Below are positions 1 through 11,384 of a stretch of 64,000 nucleotides of DNA, one piece after another (positions within the stretch are counted from its first letter, which is position 1; every line of letters begins with the position of its first letter). Made by a program: the position numbers and the translations under genes. The notes beneath the pieces were generated by a model that made no database searches, was not told the DNA's origin, and saw only the letters and a program-made list of their open reading frames with translations. The stretch comes from an uncultured SAR116 cluster alpha proteobacterium (GTDB taxonomy: Bacteria; Pseudomonadota; Alphaproteobacteria; Puniceispirillales; Marisalimonadaceae): contig CACMRF010000001.1 of assembly GCA_902615995.1 (NCBI GenBank), positions 62,001 to 126,000 on the forward strand, read 5' to 3'.

Positions 1-562
1 TACCAATTATCAAATTCGACGGATTATAATTTTGATTACAAAATTCTTTTAAATCATCTTTATTAAACCCACCAACTGAAACTTTTGTTCCTAATATTGG
101 TTTTCCAATTGATTGATTTTTATAAGCTAAAGAGTAAAACTTATCAAAGACCTTATCATCTGGCATATCATTAGACTGACCAATTTCTGAAATTATAACT
201 CCTCTTTCTCTTTCAATTTCTTCTTTGGGAAAAGTAGAGTTTAAGAAAATATCAGATAAAATTTCAATACCTAACTCATGATTACTAGGGAGTAACTTTA
301 CATAATAAGCAGTATTCTCTTTACTTGTATATGCATTAATGTCTCCACCCACATCTTCTATTTCCTTAGAAATATCAAAAGCATTTCTATTTTTAGTTCC
401 TTTAAAAGCCATATGTTCAAGCATATGTGCAATACCTAATTGTTTATTATTTTCATTTACACTTCCAACATTCAACCACAAACCAATTGATAATGTATTT
501 GAGTTAAAATGATCTAAAAGGATGGTAAGTCCATTACTTAAAGTAATTGTTTTTGCTGTCAT
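1..562 (-). CDS. M16 family zinc peptidase, N-terminal part (truncated by window edge)
   Basis: This is the first ~187 residues of an insulinase-type (M16) metallopeptidase; the rest lies left of the window. I translated it from the raw sequence because it is not in the ORF track. It starts MTAKTITLSNGLTILLD and carries the inverted zinc motif HMLEHM (HxxEH) near residue 47, followed by KGTKNR and a downstream IERERGVIISEI segment, as expected for the catalytic half of the family. The ATG lies 2 nt after the thrC stop, so it is the last visible gene of the cox-thrC transcription unit. M16 peptidases next to thrC are common in Alphaproteobacteria. The substrate is unknown. No signal peptide is visible, so a cytoplasmic or mitochondrial-processing-peptidase-like form is more likely than a secreted one. 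Confidence 0.9.
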   Translation of the reverse strand, partial: MTAKTITLSNGLTILLDHFNSNTLSIGLWLNVGSVNENNKQLGIAHMLEHMAFKGTKNRNAFDISKEIEDVGGDINAYTSKENTAYYVKLLPSNHELGIEILSDIFLNSTFPKEEIERERGVIISEIGQSNDMPDDKVFDKFYSLAYKNQSIGKPILGTKVSVGGFNKDDLKEFCNQNYNPSNLIIG

Positions 563-564
563 AT

Positions 565-1974
565 TTATCTCATATTGTTCTTTATGTAAGATTTAATTTC
601 ATGAATCTGATTATTTAAAATTTTAAAATTTTCTTCTTTTTCTAAAATTAGTTCTAAAGCATGAGGATTTTTTGGAGAAAAATTTAAACTTTTTTCTGTT
701 ACTTTTGGAAATTTTGCTGGATGAGCACAAGCTAGAGAAATTAGTGGAATTTTATCATCTACTCTTCCTTCAAAAATTGCAGTTTTTGCGGCTCTTACAC
801 CTACAGCTGAATGAGGATCTAACAAATATTGAGATTTATTATAAGTATTTTTAATTTCATCTGTTATGCCAATATCACAAACTTTGAAACTTGCAAAATC
901 ATCATTAAATTTTTCCAACATTGGTTTATCAATATTAAATTTTTTATTTTTTTCAAATTGTCCCATATAAAAATTAAGTGCATTACTATCCCTTTCCAGC
1001 ATTTCAAATAAAAGTCTTTCAAAATTACTTGAAACCTGAATATCCATACTAGGACTATAAGACTCTTCTACACTCTTTCTTTCCATAGTTCCTGAATTAA
1101 AAAATCTGGTTAAAATGTCATTTTGGTTAGAAGCACAAATAAGAGTATTAATTGGTAATCCCATTTTTTTAGCAACCCAGCCAGCAAAAATGTTTCCAAA
1201 ATTCCCAGTTGGAACTGAAAAATTAACTTTTTTATTTGGAGCTCCTAACTTAAATGCTCCATAAAAATAATACACAACTTGAGGTATTAATCGCGCCCAA
1301 TTAATAGAATTGATCGCTGACAACTTTACTTCATCTTTAAAAATCAAATCGCTGAATAAACTTTTTACAATAGATTGACAACCATCAAAGTCAGTTTCAA
1401 TAGCTACAGATTGACACCCTTTTTTAAAAATTGTTGTCATTTGTTTTTGTTGAATTGAGGAAATTTTATTATTTGGAAATAAAATAAATAAATCAACATT
1501 TTTATTATTTTTAAAAGCTTCTAGTGCGGCAGATCCTGTGTCACCACTAGTTGCGCCTACAATTAAAATCTTTTTTTTCTTCTCTTTCAGAACATAATCA
1601 AATACGTGAGCTAAAAATTGCATTGCATAATCTTTAAATGCAAAAGTGGGTCCATAAAAAAGTTCCATGACATATAAATTAGTATCTAACTTTTTAATTG
1701 GCACAACCTCTTCATGATTAAAATTACTATACACTTCTCTACACATTTCATACAATTTAGATCTAATTTCTTTACCAACAAAAGGCGAAATTATTTTATC
1801 AGCAAGAGAAATATAATCTAAATTTTTCATCTCATTTAATTCTAAATTAGAAAATCTTGGCCAAGTATTAGGTAAATACAATCCACCATCTCTTGCCAAT
1901 CCTGACAAAAGAACATCTTCAAAATTCAAATTAGATTCTTGACCTCTTGTACTTAAATATTTAATTTCGGTCAT
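565..1974 (-). CDS. thrC: Threonine synthase
   Basis: Converts O-phospho-L-homoserine and water to L-threonine and phosphate using PLP, the last step of threonine synthesis in the cytoplasm. At 469 residues it matches the long bacterial form. Visible signatures are GPTFAFKDYAMQF (PLP-binding lysine about residue 114), the phosphate-binding GATSGDTGSAALEAF loop, and LDPHSAVGVRAA near the C terminus. The start ATG overlaps the SURF1 stop by one base (TGATG), which suggests translational coupling. thrC downstream of the cox genes is a recurrent alphaproteobacterial arrangement. No leader or attenuator is visible, so expression probably follows the upstream operon. Confidence 0.97.
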   Translation of the reverse strand: MTEIKYLSTRGQESNLNFEDVLLSGLARDGGLYLPNTWPRFSNLELNEMKNLDYISLADKIISPFVGKEIRSKLYEMCREVYSNFNHEEVVPIKKLDTNLYVMELFYGPTFAFKDYAMQFLAHVFDYVLKEKKKKILIVGATSGDTGSAALEAFKNNKNVDLFILFPNNKISSIQQKQMTTIFKKGCQSVAIETDFDGCQSIVKSLFSDLIFKDEVKLSAINSINWARLIPQVVYYFYGAFKLGAPNKKVNFSVPTGNFGNIFAGWVAKKMGLPINTLICASNQNDILTRFFNSGTMERKSVEESYSPSMDIQVSSNFERLLFEMLERDSNALNFYMGQFEKNKKFNIDKPMLEKFNDDFASFKVCDIGITDEIKNTYNKSQYLLDPHSAVGVRAAKTAIFEGRVDDKIPLISLACAHPAKFPKVTEKSLNFSPKNPHALELILEKEENFKILNNQIHEIKSYIKNNMR

Positions 1975-2711
1975 CAGCTTCTTTTCTTAAATGTTAATCT
2001 TTTTTCTTTAATATGAAATATAAAATAAATTATAAGTAGAGTTAAAGCTAAACTATACCAAGTGATAGCATAAGACAAATGTTGATTCCTAAAATTTGGT
2101 TTTCCAAGGGCAGCAATAGGTAATTTTCGATTTGTTTTATTTCTAATTGCATCTATAAAAAAGCTTTCTTCAAAACTATATTTCTCTAACTCACGAGCTT
2201 TTTTTATTTCATTTGGTTTTATTGTAAACCAAAAATCATCTTTTATATCATTTTTAGGAACAAAATATCCCTTTAATTGTGGCTTTCTTATTATTCCATC
2301 AATGGTAACTTCTTCTTTAATTATAGTAAATGGCCTTGATTTTTGTAGTTTAAGTTTTTCACTAATCCAACCTCGATTTATTAGTACAACCTTATTTTCA
2401 TTTGTTAAAATTGGTGTAACTAAATGGAATCCGGCATTTCCTTCATATGTTTTTCCTATAATTAAAGTTTCTTTATTGTTTAAAAACTTTCCTTTAATTA
2501 AGACTCTTCTAAATTCCTGTGTGCCATCATATTTAAATGATTTTTCATATAAAATCTTATTCTTTTCAAATTTTTCTATATAATTTGATATTATATTATT
2601 TTTCCAAAAAAGTCTTTTAACCTGCCAAGTACCAAGTGAAATTAAAACTAAAAAAGAAACTATGCTAAATAATGTTGGCCATAATAATGGACGAAATTGA
2701 ATTGATTTCAT
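1974..2711 (-). CDS. SURF1-family cytochrome oxidase assembly protein
   Basis: SURF1/Shy1 proteins help insert heme a into subunit I of aa3-type oxidases at the inner membrane. The ORF-track start (2795) lies inside ctaE. I place the start at the internal ATG MKSIQFRPLLWPTL, 14 nt after the ctaE stop, giving 245 residues. The protein shows the family layout: an N-terminal membrane helix leading to GTWQVKRLFWKN, a periplasmic domain with INRGWISEKL, and a C-terminal helix QHLSYAITWYSLALTLLIIYF. It sits between ctaE and thrC, the usual place in Alphaproteobacteria. The call rests on family features and context. Confidence 0.92.
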   Translation of the reverse strand: MKSIQFRPLLWPTLFSIVSFLVLISLGTWQVKRLFWKNNIISNYIEKFEKNKILYEKSFKYDGTQEFRRVLIKGKFLNNKETLIIGKTYEGNAGFHLVTPILTNENKVVLINRGWISEKLKLQKSRPFTIIKEEVTIDGIIRKPQLKGYFVPKNDIKDDFWFTIKPNEIKKARELEKYSFEESFFIDAIRNKTNRKLPIAALGKPNFRNQHLSYAITWYSLALTLLIIYFIFHIKEKRLTFKKRS

Positions 2712-2725
2712 TTGACTAAAAGACT

Positions 2726-3511
2726 TTAGCCACCCCACCAATAAACACAGACAAATAGAAACAACCAAACAACATCTACAAAATGCCAATACCAAGCTGC
2801 TGCTTCAAAACCAAAATGATGTTCTGATGTGAAATGACCTTTAATTCCTCTAAACAAACATACAGCTAAAAATATTGTTCCAACCAGAACATGAAACCCA
2901 TGAAAACCTGTAGCCATGTAAAAAGTTGATGCATATATACCGTCTGTGAAGCCAAAAGCTGCATGAGTATACTCATACGCTTGCAATGCAGTAAAAGCTG
3001 CACCTAATAAAACTGTAAGAACTAGACCTGTTATAAAATCTTTTCTATTGCCATGTTGTAAAGCATGGTGAGACCAAGTTACTGTACATCCAGATAAAAG
3101 AAGTATCATTGTGTTTATTAGTGGAAGATCAAAAGGATCAAACGTTGTGATATCTGCGGGCGGCCAAACACCTGTATCAGGATAAAGACTTGCATCAAAG
3201 AAAGCCCAGAAAAAAGCCACAAAAAACATTACCTCTGATGATATAAATAACATCATCCCATAACGCATACCTATTTGAACTATAGGTGTATGATGACCTT
3301 GGTATTCAGCTTCTCTAACAACATCTCTCCACCAGAAAAACATTGTAGCTAACACCATTAAAACACCAGCCCCTAATATGTAAACGGAATAAGTATATTC
3401 ATGCATAAACATTGTTAAACCTAATACTAGAGTAAATCCAGCTGCAGAGCCAACTGCAGGCCAAGGACTTGGTTCAACTAAATGATATTGATGTTTTTGG
3501 TCTCCGCTCAT
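2726..3511 (-). CDS. ctaE: Cytochrome c oxidase subunit III
   Basis: Subunit III of the aa3-type oxidase, an integral membrane protein that stabilises subunit I and its proton uptake path. The 261 residues match the usual ~260-290. It begins MSGDQKHQYHLVEPSPWPA and contains family segments such as MRYGMMLFISSEVMFFVAFFW (with the conserved glutamate), TFYMATGFHGFHVLVGTIFL and AAWYWHFVDVVWLFLFVCVYWWG at the end. An AAGGAG ribosome binding site precedes the ATG, one of the better ones in the window. It is cotranscribed with ctaG upstream (70-nt gap) and SURF1 downstream. Confidence 0.98.
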   Translation of the reverse strand: MSGDQKHQYHLVEPSPWPAVGSAAGFTLVLGLTMFMHEYTYSVYILGAGVLMVLATMFFWWRDVVREAEYQGHHTPIVQIGMRYGMMLFISSEVMFFVAFFWAFFDASLYPDTGVWPPADITTFDPFDLPLINTMILLLSGCTVTWSHHALQHGNRKDFITGLVLTVLLGAAFTALQAYEYTHAAFGFTDGIYASTFYMATGFHGFHVLVGTIFLAVCLFRGIKGHFTSEHHFGFEAAAWYWHFVDVVWLFLFVCVYWWGG

Positions 3512-3581
3512 AAATACTCCTTAGAATATTTATAAATTAAAATTTCGTATAAATCAAAGTAATTTGGCTTGAAATTCCTAA

Positions 3582-4118
3582 TTATTCAACTTTAAAAAAA
3601 GTATATGACAAAGTTATTTCATTTAAGGATTTAAGATTATCATCATTGTCAATTTCAGGATCAATATAAAAACTCACAGGCATTTTAACTTCTTCATCAG
3701 GCATTAATTTCTGATTTATAAAACAAAAACATTCAATTTTCATAAAAACTGATCCTGCTTTAGGAGGCGACACGTTAAATGATGCTGTGCCTGTAGATGG
3801 TTCCTTAGATAAGTTTTTTGCAGTATAATAAATAATTTTTTCAACACCCGGTTTTAATTGAATTTCATTACTAGGTGCAACAAATTTCCAATTTAGGTCT
3901 GGAGAAATATTTGCATCAAATCTTACTTTATACAAACTACCATCAACTTTTGGACCTGGGGCTATAGAAGCTTTTTGTGTTGTACCCGCATACCCAGTAA
4001 CTCTACAAAATAAATCATATAAAGGAACAGATGCAAACGATAGGCCTAGCATTCCAAAAGCAAAAAGGAAAACGTAGAACACAAAATAAATATTTTTAAA
4101 CTTGGTTGTTTTTTCCAT
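3582..4118 (-). CDS. ctaG: Cytochrome c oxidase assembly protein CtaG/Cox11
   Basis: Copper chaperone that delivers Cu(I) to the CuB site of subunit I. The 178-residue protein has one N-terminal membrane helix (about residues 10-30) and a periplasmic beta domain. The copper motif CFCF is present in KIECFCFINQKLMPDEE, followed by MPVSFYIDPEI, both hallmarks of Cox11. The cysteine between the helix and the domain (DLFCRVTGYAGTTQ) is also conserved. Its ATG directly follows the stop of the small membrane protein upstream (TAAATG), so the two are probably coupled. Confidence 0.96.
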   Translation of the reverse strand: MEKTTKFKNIYFVFYVFLFAFGMLGLSFASVPLYDLFCRVTGYAGTTQKASIAPGPKVDGSLYKVRFDANISPDLNWKFVAPSNEIQLKPGVEKIIYYTAKNLSKEPSTGTASFNVSPPKAGSVFMKIECFCFINQKLMPDEEVKMPVSFYIDPEIDNDDNLKSLNEITLSYTFFKVE

Positions 4119-4259
4119 TTAGGTAATATTCATTCTAAGTATTGTTATAAAAAAAAACAAAATGACAAAAAAAATAATTAAAAGTAATATAGCATTATTT
4201 TTTGATTTTCTGTCTTTATAAAATTTTTCAATGAAATTAGGTGTTTTCAAATCGTTCAT
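4119..4259 (-). CDS. Small single-helix membrane protein between ctaB and ctaG (CoxF-like position)
   Basis: A 46-residue ORF missing from the supplied track. It reads MNDLKTPNFIEKFYKDRKS, then a very hydrophobic helix (AILLLIIFFVILFFFITI, about residues 23-41), and ends MNIT. Its ATG shares a base with the ctaB stop (TAATG) and its stop abuts the ctaG start (TAAATG), so it fills the gap exactly and should be translated. Alphaproteobacteria commonly carry a short, poorly conserved membrane protein (often called CoxF) at this position. I assign it by location, size and topology (charged, basic N terminus in the cytoplasm, one helix), not by a diagnostic motif. A role in oxidase assembly or stability is inference. 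Confidence 0.72.
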   Translation of the reverse strand: MNDLKTPNFIEKFYKDRKSKNNAILLLIIFFVILFFFITILRMNIT

Positions 4260-5179
4260 TAAATTAGCCTTACAAAAATTTTATCTATAAGTATTAACGA
4301 AAAGATTAAAAACAAGTATATTATTGAAAAGTTAAAAACTTTTCTTTCATCATAATTTTTAATTTTCAATAAATTATATGCTTCAAATAAAAATTTGACC
4401 CCAAGAGATAAACTAAAGGCAAGATAAAAAATTGAATTAAAATCAAAAAAATAAGGCAATGTCGAAAATATAACAAGTATTAAAGTATATAAAAAAATAT
4501 GCCACTTGGTTGATTTATCACCTTTAACATTTGGTAACATTGGAATATTAACTAATTTGTATTCTAACTTAGTTTTTAGAGCTAATGCCCAAAAATGTGG
4601 AGGTGTCCATAAAAATATGATCCCAAATAAAATTAATGCCTCTACACCAAAAGAACCCGTTGAACACACATATCCAATTACAGGTGGAAAGGCACCAGAT
4701 GCACCACCAATAACAATATTTTGATAAGAATATCTTTTTAAAAATATAGTATAAAAAATCGCATAAAAAATTATTGTAAAAAACAGTAAAAATCCAGCTA
4801 ACCAATTTATACACAAACCTAAGATTACAATTGACAAAATACTTCCAATCAAGCCAAATGCTAATGCATCTGATGGTTCAATTTTTCCTTTTGGAATAGG
4901 ACGATTTTTGGTTCTTTCCATCATTGAGTCAACTTCTCTGTCATACCATTGATTAAGGACTCCGGATGACCCTGCACCCAGAGCAATAGCTAAAATACCT
5001 ATCATTGATAAATAAGGATTTAAGATCGTTTCTGTTGAAAACACTCCACAGAAATAACCTATTAATGCGGTAAAAATTACTAAAGACATAACTCTAGGTT
5101 TCATCAATTGGAAAAAATCACTTATTGAAGAAATTTTATTTTCTAAAATTTCTCCATCTTTTTGTAAGATAGTTGTCAA
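4259..5179 (-). CDS. ctaB: Protoheme IX farnesyltransferase (heme O synthase)
   Basis: Transfers a farnesyl group to heme b to give heme O, the precursor of heme A for the oxidase. It is a UbiA-superfamily integral membrane protein of 306 residues. The first Asp-rich motif is NQWYDREVDSMMERTKNRPIP (about residues 75-95), and YTIFLKRYSYQNIVIGGASGAFPPVIGY is typical of CtaB rather than UbiA. The start codon is TTG, about 20 nt after the ctaD stop; no ATG nearby fits better. It sits between ctaD and the small CoxF-like gene, as in other alphaproteobacterial cox operons. Confidence 0.96.
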   Translation of the reverse strand: MTTILQKDGEILENKISSISDFFQLMKPRVMSLVIFTALIGYFCGVFSTETILNPYLSMIGILAIALGAGSSGVLNQWYDREVDSMMERTKNRPIPKGKIEPSDALAFGLIGSILSIVILGLCINWLAGFLLFFTIIFYAIFYTIFLKRYSYQNIVIGGASGAFPPVIGYVCSTGSFGVEALILFGIIFLWTPPHFWALALKTKLEYKLVNIPMLPNVKGDKSTKWHIFLYTLILVIFSTLPYFFDFNSIFYLAFSLSLGVKFLFEAYNLLKIKNYDERKVFNFSIIYLFLIFSLILIDKIFVRLI

Positions 5180-5199
5180 TTTAATACCACAAAATTTAA

Positions 5200-7640
<2,441 letters not shown>

Positions 7641-7732
7641 ATCCGGATACTTTATTTTTTATATTAATTATTTAAACTTTTTAAATAAAATTTCTAGTAA
7701 AAATGTTTTTTTTTTTTAATTAATGATTAAAA

Positions 7733-7738
7733 TATAAT
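7733..7738 (+). promoter_or_regulatory. Candidate -10 element for tldD
   Basis: A perfect TATAAT lies about 25 nt upstream of the preferred tldD start. The -35 region falls in a T-run and is not convincing, so this is a weak, composition-prone call in AT-rich DNA. Confidence 0.3.
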
Positions 7739-7762
7739 ACAAATAAAATGAATTTAGGAATT

Positions 7763-9208
7763 ATGTCTGAACAAGATACAATAAAATCAACGGATAAATT
7801 ATTTTTTGAACATAATGACATCTCTAAAAATAAGACGTTCGACTGTGTTAATAGTACATTAAATAATTGTAATGGTGGTGAACTTTATTTTGAAAATACA
7901 GATTTTGAAACACTTTATTTTACAGATTCTAGAATACAAAATATATCACAAAGTTCATCTCAAGGTTTTGGTTTTAGATCTATTAAAGACGATACCGTAG
8001 CCTTCTCATGTTCAGATAATATTTCTTATGAAAATATAATTAAAGCTTCAAAGACAGTTAATTCAATTATTAATTCAAATAATAAGGATGATACAGTTTA
8101 TAAAAAAAATCAGAATATTAAACCATTATATATTTCTAAAAATCCACTGACAAACTTAGAATTTTCAAAAAAAATTATGCTTTTAGAAAAGATAAATATT
8201 TTTGCAAGAAAATTAGATAATAGAGTTGTCCAAGTTTCAATCTCACTAACAGGAAGCTATTCACATATTCAAATATTAAAAAAAGATTATGAAAATCATG
8301 CCGATTTAAGACCTTTAGTCAGATTGAATGTTCAAATTGTTGTTGAATCAAATGATAAAAAATCTTCTGGGTCTTCCGGCTACGGGGGAAGATCTTTATA
8401 CGATGAATGGATCGATGAAAAAAACTGGAAAAGAAAAGTTAAAGAGGCATTAAGGTTAGCTATTTTAAATTTGGATGCTAAACCTGCTCCAGCAGGTGAG
8501 TTACCTGTTGTTCTAGGTCATGGTTGGCCAGGAGTTATGTTACATGAAGCAGTTGGGCATGGCTTAGAAGGTGATTTCAATAGAAAAGGTACATCAATGT
8601 ATTCTAATAAAATTGGAGAAAGAGTTGCTGCTAAAGGTGTAAACGTATTTGACGATGGAACAATCATGAATAGAAGAGGTTCATTAACAATTGATGATGA
8701 AGGAGTACCTACGCAAAAAAACTTACTAATTGAAGATGGAATACTTGTAAAATATATGCAAGACACTCAAAACGCTTATTTAATGAATGTTGATCCAACC
8801 GGTAATGGAAGAAGACAATCTTTTGCTCATTGCCCTATGCCAAGGATGACAAATACCTACCTTGATAATGGTTCTTTCTCTTCAAAAGAAATCATTGAAA
8901 GTGTAGATAAGGGTATCTATGCTGTGAATTTTGGTGGAGGTCAAGTTGACATCACTAGTGGTGACTTTGTTTTCTCTTCATCAGAAGCTTATATGATTGA
9001 AAATGGTAAAATTAAGTATCCTATAAAAGGGGCTACTTTGATTGGTAATGGGGCAAATGCAATGCACAAAATTAAAATGATCGGAAATGATCTTAAACTT
9101 GACGAAGGCGTTGGCACTTGTGGAAAAGATGGTCAAGGTGTACCTGTGGGTGTTGGACAACCTACATTATTGATGGACGGCATTACTATTGGTGGAACAA
9201 ATATTTAG
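7763..9208 (+). CDS. tldD: Metalloprotease TldD
   Basis: TldD is the active subunit of the TldD/TldE protease, which cuts unstructured peptides and processes some modified peptides. The catalytic motif HEAVGH (HExxxH), about residues 261-266, sits in HGWPGVMLHEAVGHGLEGDF, and DITSGDFVFSSSEAYMIENG near the C terminus is family-typical. I prefer the second ATG (MSEQDTIKST, 481 residues) because AGGA lies five bases upstream; the first ATG at 7748 would add five residues. The partner subunit TldE is encoded in this window about 11 kb away. The 3' end overlaps gshA convergently by 4 nt. Confidence 0.95.
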   Translation: MSEQDTIKSTDKLFFEHNDISKNKTFDCVNSTLNNCNGGELYFENTDFETLYFTDSRIQNISQSSSQGFGFRSIKDDTVAFSCSDNISYENIIKASKTVNSIINSNNKDDTVYKKNQNIKPLYISKNPLTNLEFSKKIMLLEKINIFARKLDNRVVQVSISLTGSYSHIQILKKDYENHADLRPLVRLNVQIVVESNDKKSSGSSGYGGRSLYDEWIDEKNWKRKVKEALRLAILNLDAKPAPAGELPVVLGHGWPGVMLHEAVGHGLEGDFNRKGTSMYSNKIGERVAAKGVNVFDDGTIMNRRGSLTIDDEGVPTQKNLLIEDGILVKYMQDTQNAYLMNVDPTGNGRRQSFAHCPMPRMTNTYLDNGSFSSKEIIESVDKGIYAVNFGGGQVDITSGDFVFSSSEAYMIENGKIKYPIKGATLIGNGANAMHKIKMIGNDLKLDEGVGTCGKDGQGVPVGVGQPTLLMDGITIGGTNI

Positions 9209-10557
9209 TTATTAATTGTAAAAATTTTACTAATATCTTTTTCCCAAATACTATTAAATTTTTTTAACAACTCATCGGCCGATGTTTCTTGATTTTCTAA
9301 CATATTTAATAATGGGTCTAAAAATTGTGTTTCACTTACCCCATTTCTATCCTTAAAATTTCTTCTCTTAAGACCTTCATAAGAGATATTCAAAAGATCT
9401 TTTGCTACATTAATTATTTTAGATGAACCTATAATCCCATTTAATCCAAATTTAGCAGCAGAGATTCTACTTTCTTCTAACAAGGAAACACTCATAAATT
9501 TTTTTGCAACATGGAAAGCTTCATCTAAACTTTTTTCATCATATAAAAGCCCCACCCAAAAAGCAGGTAACGCACAAATTCTATTCCATGGACCTCCATC
9601 CGCACCTCTCATCTCTAAGTATTGTTTTAATCGAACCTCAGGAAAAGCAACAGTCACATGATCCTCCCAATCTGACATTGTAGGAAATTTACCTTCAAAT
9701 CCATCAAGTTTTCCATTCAAAAATTTTGCAAATGATTTTCCAGCTACGTTATGATATGTGCCTTTGTCATAAATAAAATACATTGGTACAGACAAAAGAT
9801 ATTGCGTCCATGCTTCATATCCAAAATCTTTACTAAAAACAATATCAGGGAAACCAGATCTTTGACTATCTGTATCTGTCCAGGTGTAAGCCCTTAAAGA
9901 CGAATAGTTACTGATTTTACCTTCAATAAATGGAGAATTTGAAAATAAAGCAGTTGCAATAGGTTGCAATGCCAAAGAAGTTTTAAATTTTTTAACCATA
10001 TCCGTTTCATCTGAATAATCTAAATTAACCTGTATAGTACAAGTCCTTATCATCATGTCTATTCCAAGGTTTCCAACTTTTGGCATATGATTTTTCATAA
10101 TTTCATATCTATTTTTTGGCATCCAATTTATTTGATCTCTTTTCGAAATAGGATCAAATCCCAATCCAAGCATCACAAAATCCAACTCTTTAGAAATTTT
10201 TCTCATTAAATTCAGATGCAAACCCGCTTCATTACATGTCATATGTAAGTTTCTTAAAGGTGCACCAGATAATTCAAATTGTCCTCCAGGTTCAAGAGAT
10301 ATAGAAGAACCTGATTTATGTTTCAATCCAATTAAATTGTTACCTTCATTAATTTTCTTCCAATCTTCTTCTTCTGCAATTTTGTTTAAAATAGTTTTTA
10401 TTCCATTTAAATCTTCATAACCCAATCTTTTAAAGTCATTTTTTTTAAATAAAAATTTTTCATGTTCAGTTCCAATAAGCCAATCATCTCTTTTCTTTTC
10501 ACCTTCTTTGAACCACTGGAAAATTTTATCAAGATGAAATGTTTGTTTATTGTCCAT
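9205..10557 (-). CDS. gshA: Glutamate-cysteine ligase (proteobacterial/plant-type)
   Basis: ATP-dependent ligation of glutamate and cysteine, the first step of glutathione synthesis. The ~450 residues and the motifs GTEHEKFLF, SISLEPGGQFELSGAPLRNLH, MIRTCTIQVNLDY and EVRLKQYLEMRGADGGPW match the alphaproteobacterial/plant GCL type rather than the E. coli type. The track start is a GTG; the ATG one codon later (10557) is the likelier start. It lies downstream of rsmE with about 21 nt between them, a common alphaproteobacterial pairing. The glutathione synthetase gene is not in the window. A glutathione peroxidase-like protein and a ChaC-like cyclotransferase elsewhere in the window could use its product. 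Confidence 0.95.
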   Translation of the reverse strand: MDNKQTFHLDKIFQWFKEGEKKRDDWLIGTEHEKFLFKKNDFKRLGYEDLNGIKTILNKIAEEEDWKKINEGNNLIGLKHKSGSSISLEPGGQFELSGAPLRNLHMTCNEAGLHLNLMRKISKELDFVMLGLGFDPISKRDQINWMPKNRYEIMKNHMPKVGNLGIDMMIRTCTIQVNLDYSDETDMVKKFKTSLALQPIATALFSNSPFIEGKISNYSSLRAYTWTDTDSQRSGFPDIVFSKDFGYEAWTQYLLSVPMYFIYDKGTYHNVAGKSFAKFLNGKLDGFEGKFPTMSDWEDHVTVAFPEVRLKQYLEMRGADGGPWNRICALPAFWVGLLYDEKSLDEAFHVAKKFMSVSLLEESRISAAKFGLNGIIGSSKIINVAKDLLNISYEGLKRRNFKDRNGVSETQFLDPLLNMLENQETSADELLKKFNSIWEKDISKIFTINN

Positions 10558-10578
10558 CACTAAGTCTCTTATAATTCA

Positions 10579-11304
10579 TTAATTTATCTTATAACTTGAG
10601 TTAATTATATTTAAATAAGATAGACCAACTATTGCAGCAGTATCAGATCTTAAAATGGTCTTACCGAAACTTATAGGAAAAACAAATTTAAAAGTTTTTA
10701 ACATCTCATTCTCTTCCATAGAAAACCCACCTTCTGGTCCAATTAATAAAGATGATTTAACAAAATTTTTTTTATTTAGGATAGTTAAATTTTTATTAAT
10801 TTTTAAAATTTCATCTGCATATAAAATACTTCTATTTTTATCCCATTTTTTCAATAACGCTTGCATTGTCTGTAAATCACTAATTTCTGGAATTGAAATT
10901 CTATTTGACTGTTCGCTAGCTTCCCTAACGATAGCATACATTCTATTCATATTTATATCTCTGATAGATGATCTTTCAGTTAAAATTGGAAAAATCTTCT
11001 TTACACCTAACTCTGTTGCTTTTTGTACAATAAAATCAATTTTATTTTTTTTTACTAATGAAAAGATAAGAAAAATATCATTAAGAATTTCAGTATTTTT
11101 TGAGGGTTCAAAAATTTTTAAGGTTATTTCATCTTTTTGTATTCTTAATATTTTAGAAAAAAACTCCTTATCGTTTTCATTAAATAAATTAATTTGATCA
11201 TTTTCTTTGCATCGCATTACATTTTTCAAATAATGAGTATCATTTTTGCCTAATACAATTGTCTTATTTAAAGAGAGTTTTTGACTACAATATAATCTTA
11301 TCAT
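10579..11304 (-). CDS. rsmE: 16S rRNA (uracil-1498-N3)-methyltransferase
   Basis: SPOUT-class methyltransferase that methylates N3 of U1498 in the decoding region of 16S rRNA using SAM. The knotted SAM site is visible at the C terminus as LLIGPEGGFSMEENEML and FGKTILRSDTAAIVGLSYL. Family segments VKKNKIDFIVQKATELGVKKIFPI and REASEQSNR are also present. The start chosen is the internal ATG (MIRLYCSQKL, 241 residues) because RsmE proteins begin at this point and the longer version would only add MKTKLNK. It is divergent from ubiA and upstream of gshA. Confidence 0.94.
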   Translation of the reverse strand: MIRLYCSQKLSLNKTIVLGKNDTHYLKNVMRCKENDQINLFNENDKEFFSKILRIQKDEITLKIFEPSKNTEILNDIFLIFSLVKKNKIDFIVQKATELGVKKIFPILTERSSIRDINMNRMYAIVREASEQSNRISIPEISDLQTMQALLKKWDKNRSILYADEILKINKNLTILNKKNFVKSSLLIGPEGGFSMEENEMLKTFKFVFPISFGKTILRSDTAAIVGLSYLNIINSSYKIN

Positions 11305-11384
11305 TTTATTTAATTTTGTTTTCATTGTTATTTTTATTTATCATATATAATAACAATAATTTATACATATATTTACTATCAAAT

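Noticed and set aside
2712-2795. 28-codon N-terminal extension of SURF1
   Set aside because: It lies within the ctaE coding sequence in another frame; the internal ATG 14 nt after the ctaE stop fits the family start.
4569-4814. 81-residue minus-strand ORF inside ctaB
   Set aside because: It is an out-of-frame shadow of ctaB; the Trp/Cys-rich composition is typical of a wrong frame.
10655-11197. 180-residue plus-strand ORF opposite rsmE
   Set aside because: It is antisense to rsmE; low-complexity Phe/Ser/Ile content is what reverse-complemented AT-rich coding DNA gives.
11259-11384. 42-codon N-terminal extension of ubiA
   Set aside because: It would overlap rsmE on the opposite strand and exceeds family length; the ATG at 11385 fits.
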